This document shows, piece by piece, positions 1-5,414 of a stretch of 5,414 nucleotides of DNA. Under the pieces are notes generated by a model. That model had not been told where the DNA came from. It worked only from the letters and a program-made list of their open reading frames with translations, and did no database searches. Both the position numbers and the translations under genes were made by a program. Source of the DNA: Clostridiaceae bacterium. Lineage in GTDB: Bacteria; Bacillota; Clostridia; Saccharofermentanales; Fastidiosipilaceae. Position 1 is the stretch's first letter, and each line of letters opens with the position of its first letter. The stretch is taken from assembly GCA_012514965.1 (NCBI GenBank), contig JAAYZH010000116.1, forward strand, positions 1 through 5,414. The letters run 5' to 3'.

Positions 1-1289
1 CTGACCATGACGCTTATTACGATGTGCTTGGCCAGACCTTCGCCTCTGGCGAACTGCCCGACGTAGTCCTGCTCGGTTCCACCTATTACGCCGGTTACGC
101 TGGTGAAGATGTTCTCTGGGACATGACAGAGGTATTTGAGAACTCGGATTTCAATGCATCCGGCCGTCTTAAAGCACCCGATGTCATCGAAGGTGTCAAG
201 ATTGATGGCAAGCTCTTTGGTATGCCTGTTACCCGCGGCAACGGCTGCGTCACCTATGTCAAGCAAGACTGGCTGGACGCAGTTGGCATGGAAGCACCGA
301 CCACATATGCTGAATATCTGGCGATGCTCGAAGCCTTTACTACCGGCGATCCGGACGGCAACGGCGTGAACGGCGACACCTATGGTGTATCTTCCGCCGG
401 CATCATCGGCAAAGAGTCTCCTTTCGTCAACTACCTGCCTGAGTTCTATCAGGACGCTTATCCTTCCTTCTATCAGAAAGAAGATGGCACCTGGGCGGAT
501 GGTTTCCTCGATCCTAACATGGAAGCAGCTCTGCTGCGTTTGAGAGAAGTCTATGAGAAGGGCTATTTGGACAAAGAGTCTCTGACGAATGGTACGAAAG
601 ACTGCCGCAACAAGTACTACGAAGATAAGTTCGGCGTATTTACTTACTGGGCAGGCAAATGGAACACAAACCTCAAGGTCAACTTGGAAGCCAACGACCT
701 CTCCGGTGAACTTGTGGCTCTCGAGCCCATTGCGGAGCTGGACGCCTACATCGAAAGAACCCCACCTGTCTGGACGATTACCGCAGCTGCCGAGAATCCT
801 GAAGGCGTTTTCAAATATTTCTTTGACTCCATGTTTGATGGCGACAAGGTACAGACCCTCTGGACTTACGGCGTTAAGGGTATTCATTGGGACGACAAGG
901 CCGAAACCGTAGTCGAGAACACATATGCTGAAGGCGAATTCCATATGCTGGAAAGTCTGGAAATCCCGGGCACACAATACACGACTGCTCACATCGATCC
1001 GCTGCTCAGCATCGGCAGTTTTACCGGTAGTGATCCCGGCGCCGCGCAGATCGCAGCCGAAGCTACCAATTCTCAGACTGTCTTCAACGAGAACTCGGTC
1101 CAGGCCAAGATTGTTGTTGCTACGGACGAGATGAGCCAGTATAACGGTGACCTCACCACTCTTAAGAATGAGATCGTTGCCAACGTGGTTACACAAGGTG
1201 CTGATTTCGCGGCCGAAATGGCCCGCTTCGAAAAAGAAGGCGGCAAGAGCTGGTCCGACATGATCGTCGAGTCCCTCAATAAAAACTAA
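1..1289 (+). CDS. Extracellular sugar-binding protein of an ABC importer (family 1, LplA/YtcQ-like), 5' partial
   Basis: This is the substrate-binding subunit of a CUT1-type carbohydrate ABC importer, expected to be a lipoprotein on the outer face of the membrane that captures oligosaccharides. The frame is already open at base 3, reading DHDAYYDVLGQTFASGELPD, so the GTG at 24 is not the start; the signal peptide and lipobox lie outside the window. 428 residues are visible, ending at TAA (1287-1289). Typical family signatures are the ASGELPDVV stretch, then LFGMPVTRGNGCVTYVKQDW followed by LDAVGMEAPTTYAEY (about 207-320), and a DPDGNGVNGD loop (from about 348) resembling the calcium-loop-like segment common in Bacillota family 1 binding proteins. 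Aromatic residues are frequent, as in sugar-binding clefts. Codon use is dominated by CTC/CTG, AAC, AAG and GGC, consistent with high expression. The family call is confident; the ligand cannot be read from sequence. Two permease genes follow, separated by a gap holding a hairpin. Confidence 0.93.
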   Translation, partial: DHDAYYDVLGQTFASGELPDVVLLGSTYYAGYAGEDVLWDMTEVFENSDFNASGRLKAPDVIEGVKIDGKLFGMPVTRGNGCVTYVKQDWLDAVGMEAPTTYAEYLAMLEAFTTGDPDGNGVNGDTYGVSSAGIIGKESPFVNYLPEFYQDAYPSFYQKEDGTWADGFLDPNMEAALLRLREVYEKGYLDKESLTNGTKDCRNKYYEDKFGVFTYWAGKWNTNLKVNLEANDLSGELVALEPIAELDAYIERTPPVWTITAAAENPEGVFKYFFDSMFDGDKVQTLWTYGVKGIHWDDKAETVVENTYAEGEFHMLESLEIPGTQYTTAHIDPLLSIGSFTGSDPGAAQIAAEATNSQTVFNENSVQAKIVVATDEMSQYNGDLTTLKNEIVANVVTQGADFAAEMARFEKEGGKSWSDMIVESLNKN

Positions 1290-1306
1290 AATCCTACTGT
1301 AATCAA

Positions 1307-1332
1307 GGAGCCGTGCCGACGCGCACGGCTCC
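1307..1332 (+). promoter_or_regulatory. Intercistronic stem-loop between the binding-protein gene and the first permease gene
   Basis: Arms GGAGCCGTGC (1307-1316) and GCACGGCTCC (1323-1332) are perfect reverse complements around a 6-base loop. The structure begins 17 bases after the binding-protein stop. The bases after it (CATCTTCCTAC) are not a proper U-tract, so it is a poor intrinsic terminator. In other sugar ABC operons (malE-malF is the known example) a hairpin at this point protects the upstream mRNA or partly stops transcription, so that binding protein is made in excess over permease. That role here is inference; the hairpin itself is seen directly. Confidence 0.75.
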
Positions 1333-1343
1333 CATCTTCCTAC

Positions 1344-1350
1344 AAGGAGA
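1344..1350 (+). promoter_or_regulatory. Ribosome binding site fixing the GTG start of the first permease
   Basis: AAGGAGA lies 8 bases before GTG at 1359-1361. No in-frame ATG lies nearby that would give the full N-terminal region, so this site decides the GTG start. Confidence 0.85.
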
Positions 1351-1358
1351 GCAACACT

Positions 1359-2336
1359 GTGAGCCGATTAAAGAAAGAGAATCTAACCAGAGCCGATGGC
1401 AGCGTTATCCAGATGGGCCAGGCCCCGCTTGGCGTCAGGATAAAGAAGTATATTCCCTTCTATTTTATGTTCTTGCCGGTCCTGATCTTCGCCATTGTTT
1501 TCTACTACATACCGATGTTCGGCATCAGTCTGTCGTTTACCGAATATAAGGGTGTCAAGGATCCTGTGTTTAACGGCTTAGAGAACTTCCGCAAAATGTT
1601 TTCCATGCCCGGATTCTGGGCAGCGTTTAAGAACACACTCTTCCTGAGCACGGTCAAATTGCTGATGAACACGTTCATGGCGGTTGCTCTGTCCTTGCTC
1701 CTGAACGAGATTAGCAATCTCCACTTCAAGAAAATCACCCAGACCGTCGTTTACCTGCCTCACTTTATGTCCTGGGTTGTGACGGCATCGGTTTTCGGCA
1801 TGATCCTCGCCCCTAGTCAGGTGGGCCTGGTAAATAATCTCCTGACGCAAATGGGTGTCCTCCAGCAGGGCTCGGAAATCTACTTCCTGGGCGACCAGAA
1901 GTGGTGGACTCCGATCTACTTTATCATCAACATTTGGAAAGACACGGGTTGGGGTACCATCATCTATATGGCCACTTTGACCAGTATCGCACCTGAGCTT
2001 TATGAAGCAGCCTCCATTGACGGGGCCACACGCTGGCAGCAACTGCGTTTTGTCACCATGCCGGCACTTTACAACACGATTATTACCGTTTTGATTCTGA
2101 ATCTTGCCAAAGTCATGAACCTTTTCGAATCGGTTTTCGTCTTGCAGAACAATGCCGTTATCCGGCAGTCCGATGTTTTGCAGACCTATATTTACACGCA
2201 AACCTTTAACAGCGGCGCCCTCCCGAATTATGGCTATACCACAGCTGTGGGTCTTGTAAAATCCCTGGTTGGCTGCGCCCTCGTGCTGATCTGCAACTAC
2301 GCAAGTAAAAAAGTCCGCGGCCGCGGGATTGTCTAA
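1359..2336 (+). CDS. Sugar ABC transporter permease, LplB type
   Basis: One of the two membrane-spanning subunits of the importer. The protein has 325 residues, about the family length. A cytoplasmic N-terminal tail of about 30 residues precedes six likely membrane segments near residues 31-55, 93-115, 127-150, 184-207, 236-260 and 292-315. The coupling-loop motif that contacts the ATPase is plain: EAASIDGA at 216-223, with the expected later proline (MP at 234-235). The opening IPFYFMFLPVLIFAIVFYYI followed by PMFGISLSF is typical of LplB-like permeases, as is the basic tail KKVRGRG. It starts at GTG 1359 behind AAGGAGA and ends at TAA 2334. That stop is part of the Shine-Dalgarno sequence (TAAGGAG) of the next gene, which starts 11 bases later, so translation is probably coupled. 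The family and role are well supported; the exact sugar is unknown. Confidence 0.95.
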   Translation: MSRLKKENLTRADGSVIQMGQAPLGVRIKKYIPFYFMFLPVLIFAIVFYYIPMFGISLSFTEYKGVKDPVFNGLENFRKMFSMPGFWAAFKNTLFLSTVKLLMNTFMAVALSLLLNEISNLHFKKITQTVVYLPHFMSWVVTASVFGMILAPSQVGLVNNLLTQMGVLQQGSEIYFLGDQKWWTPIYFIINIWKDTGWGTIIYMATLTSIAPELYEAASIDGATRWQQLRFVTMPALYNTIITVLILNLAKVMNLFESVFVLQNNAVIRQSDVLQTYIYTQTFNSGALPNYGYTTAVGLVKSLVGCALVLICNYASKKVRGRGIV

Positions 2337-2347
2337 GGAGTGTAAAG

Positions 2348-3187
2348 ATGAATAGAAAAAAACTCACTACTGGAGATGTGCTTGTCTATGCCGGGGTAAT
2401 CCTGATTAGTTTGCTGATCATTATCCCTTTGTACAAAGTACTGATCGACTCCCTGGACCTCCGCACCGCCTACGGCATGAAGCTTTGGCCCGAGAAATTC
2501 GGCCTGGATGGCTACATCTCAGTCTTCACGAATCCGACACTGTATGAGCCCTTTCGCATTTCTGTTGTTACGACCGTGATCGGGACTCTGGTTGCTCTGA
2601 CTCTCTCCACCTTGGGTGCCTATGTGCTGATCCAGTGGGATATGCCGGGCCGCAACTTCTTCGCAAATCTCTTGCTCTTTACGATGATCTTCAACGGCGG
2701 CATGATCCCGACCTTCCTGGTAGTCAAAGAGCTTGGCCTCTACAACAATCTTGGTTCGGTTATTCTGGTACCAGCCATGAATGTCTATAATCTTGTGCTG
2801 ATGCGCAACTTCTTTGAGTCCATTCCGCACAGCCTGTTTGAGGCGGCAGATATTGACGGCGCCAGTCCGATGACGATTTTCGCCAAGATTGTGCTGCCTT
2901 TGTCCAAAGCCGCGCTGGCCTCCATCGGTCTGATGTTCCTGGTCGCCTACTGGAATGATTATACAAACTTCAAAATCTACATAACGAACTCGGACTTCTA
3001 TAACTTCCAGATGAAGCTTCGCAGTATCATCCTGGGCAGTGACCTTCCCACAGCCAGCGGCTCGGCCACGGCCAATACGGTTCAGAATGCTGCTATTATC
3101 ACAGCGATTCTGCCATTCATGGTCATCTATCCCTTTGCGCAAAAGTATTTTGTCACAGGCTTGAATATCGGCGCAGTAAAGGAATAG
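2348..3187 (+). CDS. Sugar ABC transporter permease, YtcP/UgpE (CUT1) type
   Basis: The second inner-membrane subunit, expected to pair with the preceding permease. The protein has 279 residues, normal for this family. Likely membrane segments lie near residues 11-33, 70-95, 104-126, 136-155, 186-203 and 247-265. The ATPase-contact motif is EAADIDGAS at 165-173, followed by LP at 183-184, and the C-terminus ends in KYFVTGLNIGAVKE, the usual closing motif of this group. The ATG at 2348 is preceded by AAGGAGTG overlapping the stop of the upstream gene. The stop is TAG at 3185-3187, and the esterase gene begins 4 bases later. No ATPase gene is present in the window. Importers of this class in Bacillota commonly borrow a shared MsmX-type ATPase encoded elsewhere (known for the family, inferred here). 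Confidence 0.95.
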   Translation: MNRKKLTTGDVLVYAGVILISLLIIIPLYKVLIDSLDLRTAYGMKLWPEKFGLDGYISVFTNPTLYEPFRISVVTTVIGTLVALTLSTLGAYVLIQWDMPGRNFFANLLLFTMIFNGGMIPTFLVVKELGLYNNLGSVILVPAMNVYNLVLMRNFFESIPHSLFEAADIDGASPMTIFAKIVLPLSKAALASIGLMFLVAYWNDYTNFKIYITNSDFYNFQMKLRSIILGSDLPTASGSATANTVQNAAIITAILPFMVIYPFAQKYFVTGLNIGAVKE

Positions 3188-3191
3188 TGCT

Positions 3192-3923
3192 ATGATTCCG
3201 GAGCATCCGCAAATTGTCTGGGCGGGCGACTCAACCGTCGCCCTCAACCACTTCAAGAGTTTCCCGCAAACCGGACTCGGCCAGGGGCTGCAACTCTATC
3301 TCAAACAATCCGTGCTGCTGCTGAATCTCGCGGTCAACGGGCGCAGTACCAAGAGCTTCATTGATGAACAGCGGTTGGCTGATGCCTACTTCGCCCTGAA
3401 CGAAAATGATTTCTTATTCATCCAGTTCGGACACAACGATCAGAAGGCTGCAGATCCCGCACGTTACACGGATCCGCAAAGCGAGTTTCGCGACAACCTT
3501 TATAAATTTCTCAGGGTGGCGGAGGGCCGCAAGGCTCATCCTGTCTTTATTACGCCCGTGACCAGGCGCAGCTTTGGCCCGGACGGCCGGCTTGAGGACA
3601 CCATGGGGGAGTATCCCTCGGTTGTACGGAGTGTTGCCCGTGAAACAGGAACGCCGTTGATCGATCTATACAAACGATCGACTGCGTACGTTGAGCAACT
3701 GGGACCCGAAGCTTCTCAGCTTCTCTACATGAACTTCCCGGAAGGTTTGTACCCGAACTATCCGGACGGACTTGAAGATAATACGCATCTCACGGTCGAG
3801 GGGGCCAAAGACTTCGCCGGCCTGATTGCAGATGAGCTTTGGCAGATCGGAGACCCGTACCGAGCCTTATTGCTGCCAGAAGTCGAATCACGCATAAGAA
3901 AGTATTCATTACAGGAACAGTAG
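3192..3923 (+). CDS. SGNH-fold carbohydrate esterase, rhamnogalacturonan acetylesterase-like (CE12 type)
   Basis: A 243-residue hydrolase predicted to remove acetyl groups from pectic or xylan oligosaccharides. All four SGNH blocks are visible. Block I is WAGDSTV with nucleophile Ser14; block II is NGRSTKSF with Gly50; block III is FGHND with Asn82; block V is DNTHL with Asp196 and His199. The WAGDSTV form, GRSTKSF and the DNTHL ending are the pattern of rhamnogalacturonan acetylesterases (Aspergillus RGAE, Bacillus YesT/YesY relatives), and the length fits. There is no signal peptide or membrane segment, so it should act in the cytoplasm on imported oligosaccharides. It starts at ATG 3192, with AAAGGA (3178-3183) inside the end of the permease gene. 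It ends at TAG 3921, immediately followed by the strong ribosome site of the GH43 gene. The fold and catalysis are secure; the rhamnogalacturonan specificity is likely, with xylan-oligosaccharide deacetylation as the alternative. Confidence 0.9.
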   Translation: MIPEHPQIVWAGDSTVALNHFKSFPQTGLGQGLQLYLKQSVLLLNLAVNGRSTKSFIDEQRLADAYFALNENDFLFIQFGHNDQKAADPARYTDPQSEFRDNLYKFLRVAEGRKAHPVFITPVTRRSFGPDGRLEDTMGEYPSVVRSVARETGTPLIDLYKRSTAYVEQLGPEASQLLYMNFPEGLYPNYPDGLEDNTHLTVEGAKDFAGLIADELWQIGDPYRALLLPEVESRIRKYSLQEQ

Positions 3924-3928
3924 GAGGT
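3922..3928 (+). promoter_or_regulatory. Strong ribosome binding site fixing the TTG start of the GH43 gene
   Basis: AGGAGGT begins inside the esterase stop codon and ends 6 bases before TTG at 3935-3937. The next in-frame ATG (3974) has no comparable site, and the ATG at 3949 is in another frame. This makes TTG 3935 the best start and implies coupling to esterase translation. Confidence 0.8.
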
Positions 3929-3934
3929 AGAGAA

Positions 3935-4594
3935 TTGACGGATTTACTATGGCTGCCGGGCAAAGAAACCGGCATGTACGCAAACCCGATCCTCTTTGCC
4001 GACTACTCCGACCCCGATGTCATCCGCTTCGGTGATTATTTCTATTTGACAGCTTCCAGTTTCCAGTACACGCCGGGCTTGCCGATTCTGCGCTCGACGA
4101 ACCTGGTAGACTGGGAGCTTCTTACATATGCGCTTCCCCGGATTCCGCAAGAGCGTTACGCCTTGCCGCAGTTGTCACAAGGGGTGTGGGCACCGTCCAT
4201 GCGCGTGCACGATGGGCAGGTCTGGATCTTTTACGGTATGCCTGATGAGGGAATCTTCGCTGTACAGGCTGCGCAGCCTGAAGGTCCCTGGTCGGAACCG
4301 ATCCTGATCCGGGAAGGGAAAGGCCTGATCGACCCCTGTCCGCATTGGGACGAGGCCGGGAATGCCTGGGTCGTCCACGCGTATGCGAAAAGCCGCATTG
4401 GCTTCAAGAGTGTGCTGGGCTGTTTCCAGTTTATGGCTGCAGGTCAGCCGATGGAGGGCGTTGACCGCTTGATATTTGATGGAGAGGCAACGCAATTGAC
4501 GATTGAAGGGCCAAAGGTCCACGAACGCAACGGCTACCTCTATATTTTCGCACCAGCCGGCGGCGTAAAAACCGGCTGGCAAACAGTCCTGTGA
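3935..4594 (+). CDS. Glycoside hydrolase family 43, N-terminal catalytic part, ended by an in-frame TGA
   Basis: This is the first 219 residues of a GH43 enzyme (beta-xylosidase, alpha-L-arabinofuranosidase or arabinanase class) with a five-bladed beta-propeller. All three catalytic acidic residues lie before the stop: general base Asp26 in YSDPDVIR, the pKa-tuning Asp133 in LIDPCPHW, and general acid Glu191 in TIEGPKV. Other family marks are SSFQYTPGLPIL (41-52), GVWAPSMR (83-90), GMPDEGIF (101-108) and FAPAGGVKTGWQTVL just before the TGA. No signal peptide is seen, so it is cytoplasmic. It starts at TTG 3935; ATG 3974 (MYANPILF) would match the usual family N-terminus but lacks a ribosome site, so a 13-residue extension is likely. 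Under the standard code the product lacks the last propeller blades and the C-terminal domain, so it is probably inactive. The sequence after the TGA continues the same protein in the same frame (next coding entry). GH43 is certain; exact specificity is not. Confidence 0.88.
   Translation: MTDLLWLPGKETGMYANPILFADYSDPDVIRFGDYFYLTASSFQYTPGLPILRSTNLVDWELLTYALPRIPQERYALPQLSQGVWAPSMRVHDGQVWIFYGMPDEGIFAVQAAQPEGPWSEPILIREGKGLIDPCPHWDEAGNAWVVHAYAKSRIGFKSVLGCFQFMAAGQPMEGVDRLIFDGEATQLTIEGPKVHERNGYLYIFAPAGGVKTGWQTVL
4592..4594 (+). other. In-frame TGA interrupting the GH43 gene
   Basis: TGA stands at codon 220 of the GH43 frame, between TGWQTVL and GRSVWGPFEE. From memory of the family, relatives usually read QTVLRSKNIYGP here, placing Arg at the TGA; a single C-to-T change of CGA gives TGA. 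The reading frame is the same on both sides, so no insertion or deletion is involved. It may be a real nonsense mutation, a strain polymorphism, a base-call error or a recoded codon. Confidence 0.85.
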
Positions 4595-5414
4595 GGCCGC
4601 TCGGTCTGGGGGCCTTTCGAAGAACGAGTTGTGATGGATCAGGGCAGCACGGAGATCAATGGCCCGCACCAGGGGGCCTGGGTCGAGGACTTTGCCGGAG
4701 AGGACTGGTTCGTCCACTTCCAGGACAGAGGTGCCTATGGCAGAATCACGCACCTGCAACCCATGCGCTGGGAGAATGACTGGCCGATCATAGGCAACGC
4801 GGCTCCCGGGGCGACCAGGGGTGAGCCGGTCCTGGTCCATGCGCTGCCGAGCGCCAGACTTCCGCAGCGGCAGCCCTTGAGCCTGCAGGCTTCGGATCCT
4901 TTCGCCGGTGACGAGCTTGGACTGCAATGGCAGTGGTATGGTAATCCTCCCAAGCAGGCTTGGAGCTTCGATGGTGGCTTGCGGCTCGCTGCACAGAACG
5001 CGGACCGAAACCCCGCGTTCTCTCTCTGGAACAAGCCGAATGTATTGACACAGAAGCTGATTTGTCCGGCCTGTGAAGTCGCGGTCGATCTGGATGCGCA
5101 GGCGCTTGCCGACGGCAACGCGGCCGGCCTGGCACTCCTAGGCGCAGCGTATATGGCCCTGCGTGTCCGGCGTGAAGCAGGTGTCTGCACGCTTGAACTT
5201 GTTCAGGCTGCCGAAGCCGGCGCGGAGGAACTTCTGCAAACGCTCGAGCTCAAAGAACCTGCCTGCCGGCTCAGCCTGCGGATTGCTGAAGTCGACGGCC
5301 AGCCTTTGGCCCGCTTTGGCTATACAGCTTGTGAGGAAGAGCATTATTTTGACGAAACATTTGTGCCTCGCGAGAACACTTGGACCGGGGTTAAACCGGC
5401 TCTCTTCGCGATCA
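4595..5414 (+). CDS. Glycoside hydrolase family 43, C-terminal part (rest of propeller plus beta-sandwich domain), downstream of in-frame TGA, 3' partial
   Basis: The frame of the upstream GH43 piece stays open from the TGA to the window end, 273 codons, with clear GH43 sequence throughout. INGPHQGAWV (residues 241-250 of the full frame) carries His245, the conserved propeller-centre histidine. WFVHFQDRGAYGRITHLQPM (258-277) and RWENDWP (278-284) close the propeller. From about residue 314 a C-terminal concanavalin-like beta-sandwich follows (SDPFAGDELGLQWQW, then LWNKPNVLTQK), the GH43_C2 domain typical of beta-xylosidase-type members. With full-length relatives at roughly 500-530 residues, only some tens of residues should be missing beyond the window. 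As a separate gene it could restart only at GTG 4631 or ATG 4634, and neither has a recognisable Shine-Dalgarno sequence. Independent translation is therefore doubtful, and this piece belongs with the upstream one as a single interrupted gene. There are no other lesions, so any inactivation is recent. Confidence 0.8.

Noticed and set aside
24..26. GTG at 24 as the true start of the binding-protein gene
   Set aside because: The frame is open further upstream with sensible sequence, and a start here would lack the signal peptide every family member needs. The gene is cut by the window edge.
1307..1340. Hairpin as a full Rho-independent terminator ending the operon
   Set aside because: It is followed by CATCTTCCTAC rather than a U-run, and the downstream permeases need to be expressed with the binding protein.
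1578..2201. Minus-strand open frame (207 codons) opposite the first permease
   Set aside because: It is a shadow of the LplB-type gene, with no domain pattern in the translation.
2315..2326. 12-base palindrome CCGCGGCCGCGG
   Set aside because: It encodes the usual basic tail of the permease (VRGRG) inside the gene, with no U-tract, so codon choice explains it better than a regulatory site.
2519..3256. Long minus-strand open frame (245 codons) opposite the second permease
   Set aside because: It lies antisense to a clear permease gene with intact motifs, its product is highly polar with no recognisable family pattern, and it has no sensible gene context. It is a shadow frame.
3839..3934. A longer GH43 start at TTG 3839
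   Set aside because: It would overlap the esterase gene by 85 bases, has no ribosome site, and the added residues do not resemble GH43. AGGAGGT before 3935 is decisive.
4592..4620. TGA as a selenocysteine codon
   Set aside because: The aligned family residue is Arg, not Cys. The downstream bases contain GGTCT, reminiscent of a bacterial SECIS loop, but I could not build a proper stem around it, and selenocysteine has no known role in GH43.
4175..4927. Long minus-strand open frame (250 codons) across the GH43 TGA
   Set aside because: The plus strand carries unmistakable GH43 motifs over the whole stretch, and the minus product shows no family features. The overlap with the TGA appears to be chance.

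Overview
The window reads as one continuous plus-strand operon fragment from a Gram-positive carbohydrate degrader. It is most likely a member of the Bacillota (Clostridia-like, gut, rumen or digester type), by inference. The clues are strong AGGAGG-type Shine-Dalgarno sequences, GTG and TTG starts, moderate GC, and a CUT1-type sugar ABC importer of the LplA/LplB/YtcP style with no ATPase gene beside it. No RNA genes, mobile elements, CRISPR arrays or phage genes are visible, and the minus strand shows only shadow reading frames.

Layout, left to right: (1) the 3' part of an extracellular sugar-binding lipoprotein-type gene, whose start lies outside the window (1-1289); (2) a 69-base gap holding a perfect 10-bp stem-loop; (3) an LplB-type permease with a GTG start (1359-2336); (4) a second, YtcP/UgpE-type permease (2348-3187); (5) a cytoplasmic SGNH esterase resembling rhamnogalacturonan acetylesterases (3192-3923); (6) a family 43 glycoside hydrolase with a TTG start (3935 to beyond the window end) that is interrupted by a single in-frame TGA at 4592-4594. 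Gaps between genes 3-6 are only 4 to 11 bases, so they are almost certainly co-transcribed and probably translationally coupled. No internal promoter or canonical terminator is seen.

Proposed joint role (inference): the binding protein and two permeases import a plant cell-wall oligosaccharide, powered by a shared ATPase encoded elsewhere. The esterase, which has no signal peptide, removes acetyl groups in the cytoplasm. The GH43 enzyme, also without a signal peptide, trims arabinose- or xylose-type residues. Acetylated rhamnogalacturonan/pectin fragments or acetylated arabinoxylan fragments are the likely substrates.

The most notable observation is the GH43 gene. After the TGA the same frame stays open for 273 codons to the window end, and it continues the family's sequence without any shift: the rest of the catalytic propeller and the C-terminal beta-sandwich domain. 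The TGA sits where related enzymes usually carry arginine, one C-to-T change from CGA. A recent nonsense mutation (or a sequence error or strain polymorphism) is the simplest reading. Stop-codon readthrough or recoding is possible but poorly supported. I do not see a convincing undescribed system here; the rest is a well-formed but ordinary polysaccharide-use operon.
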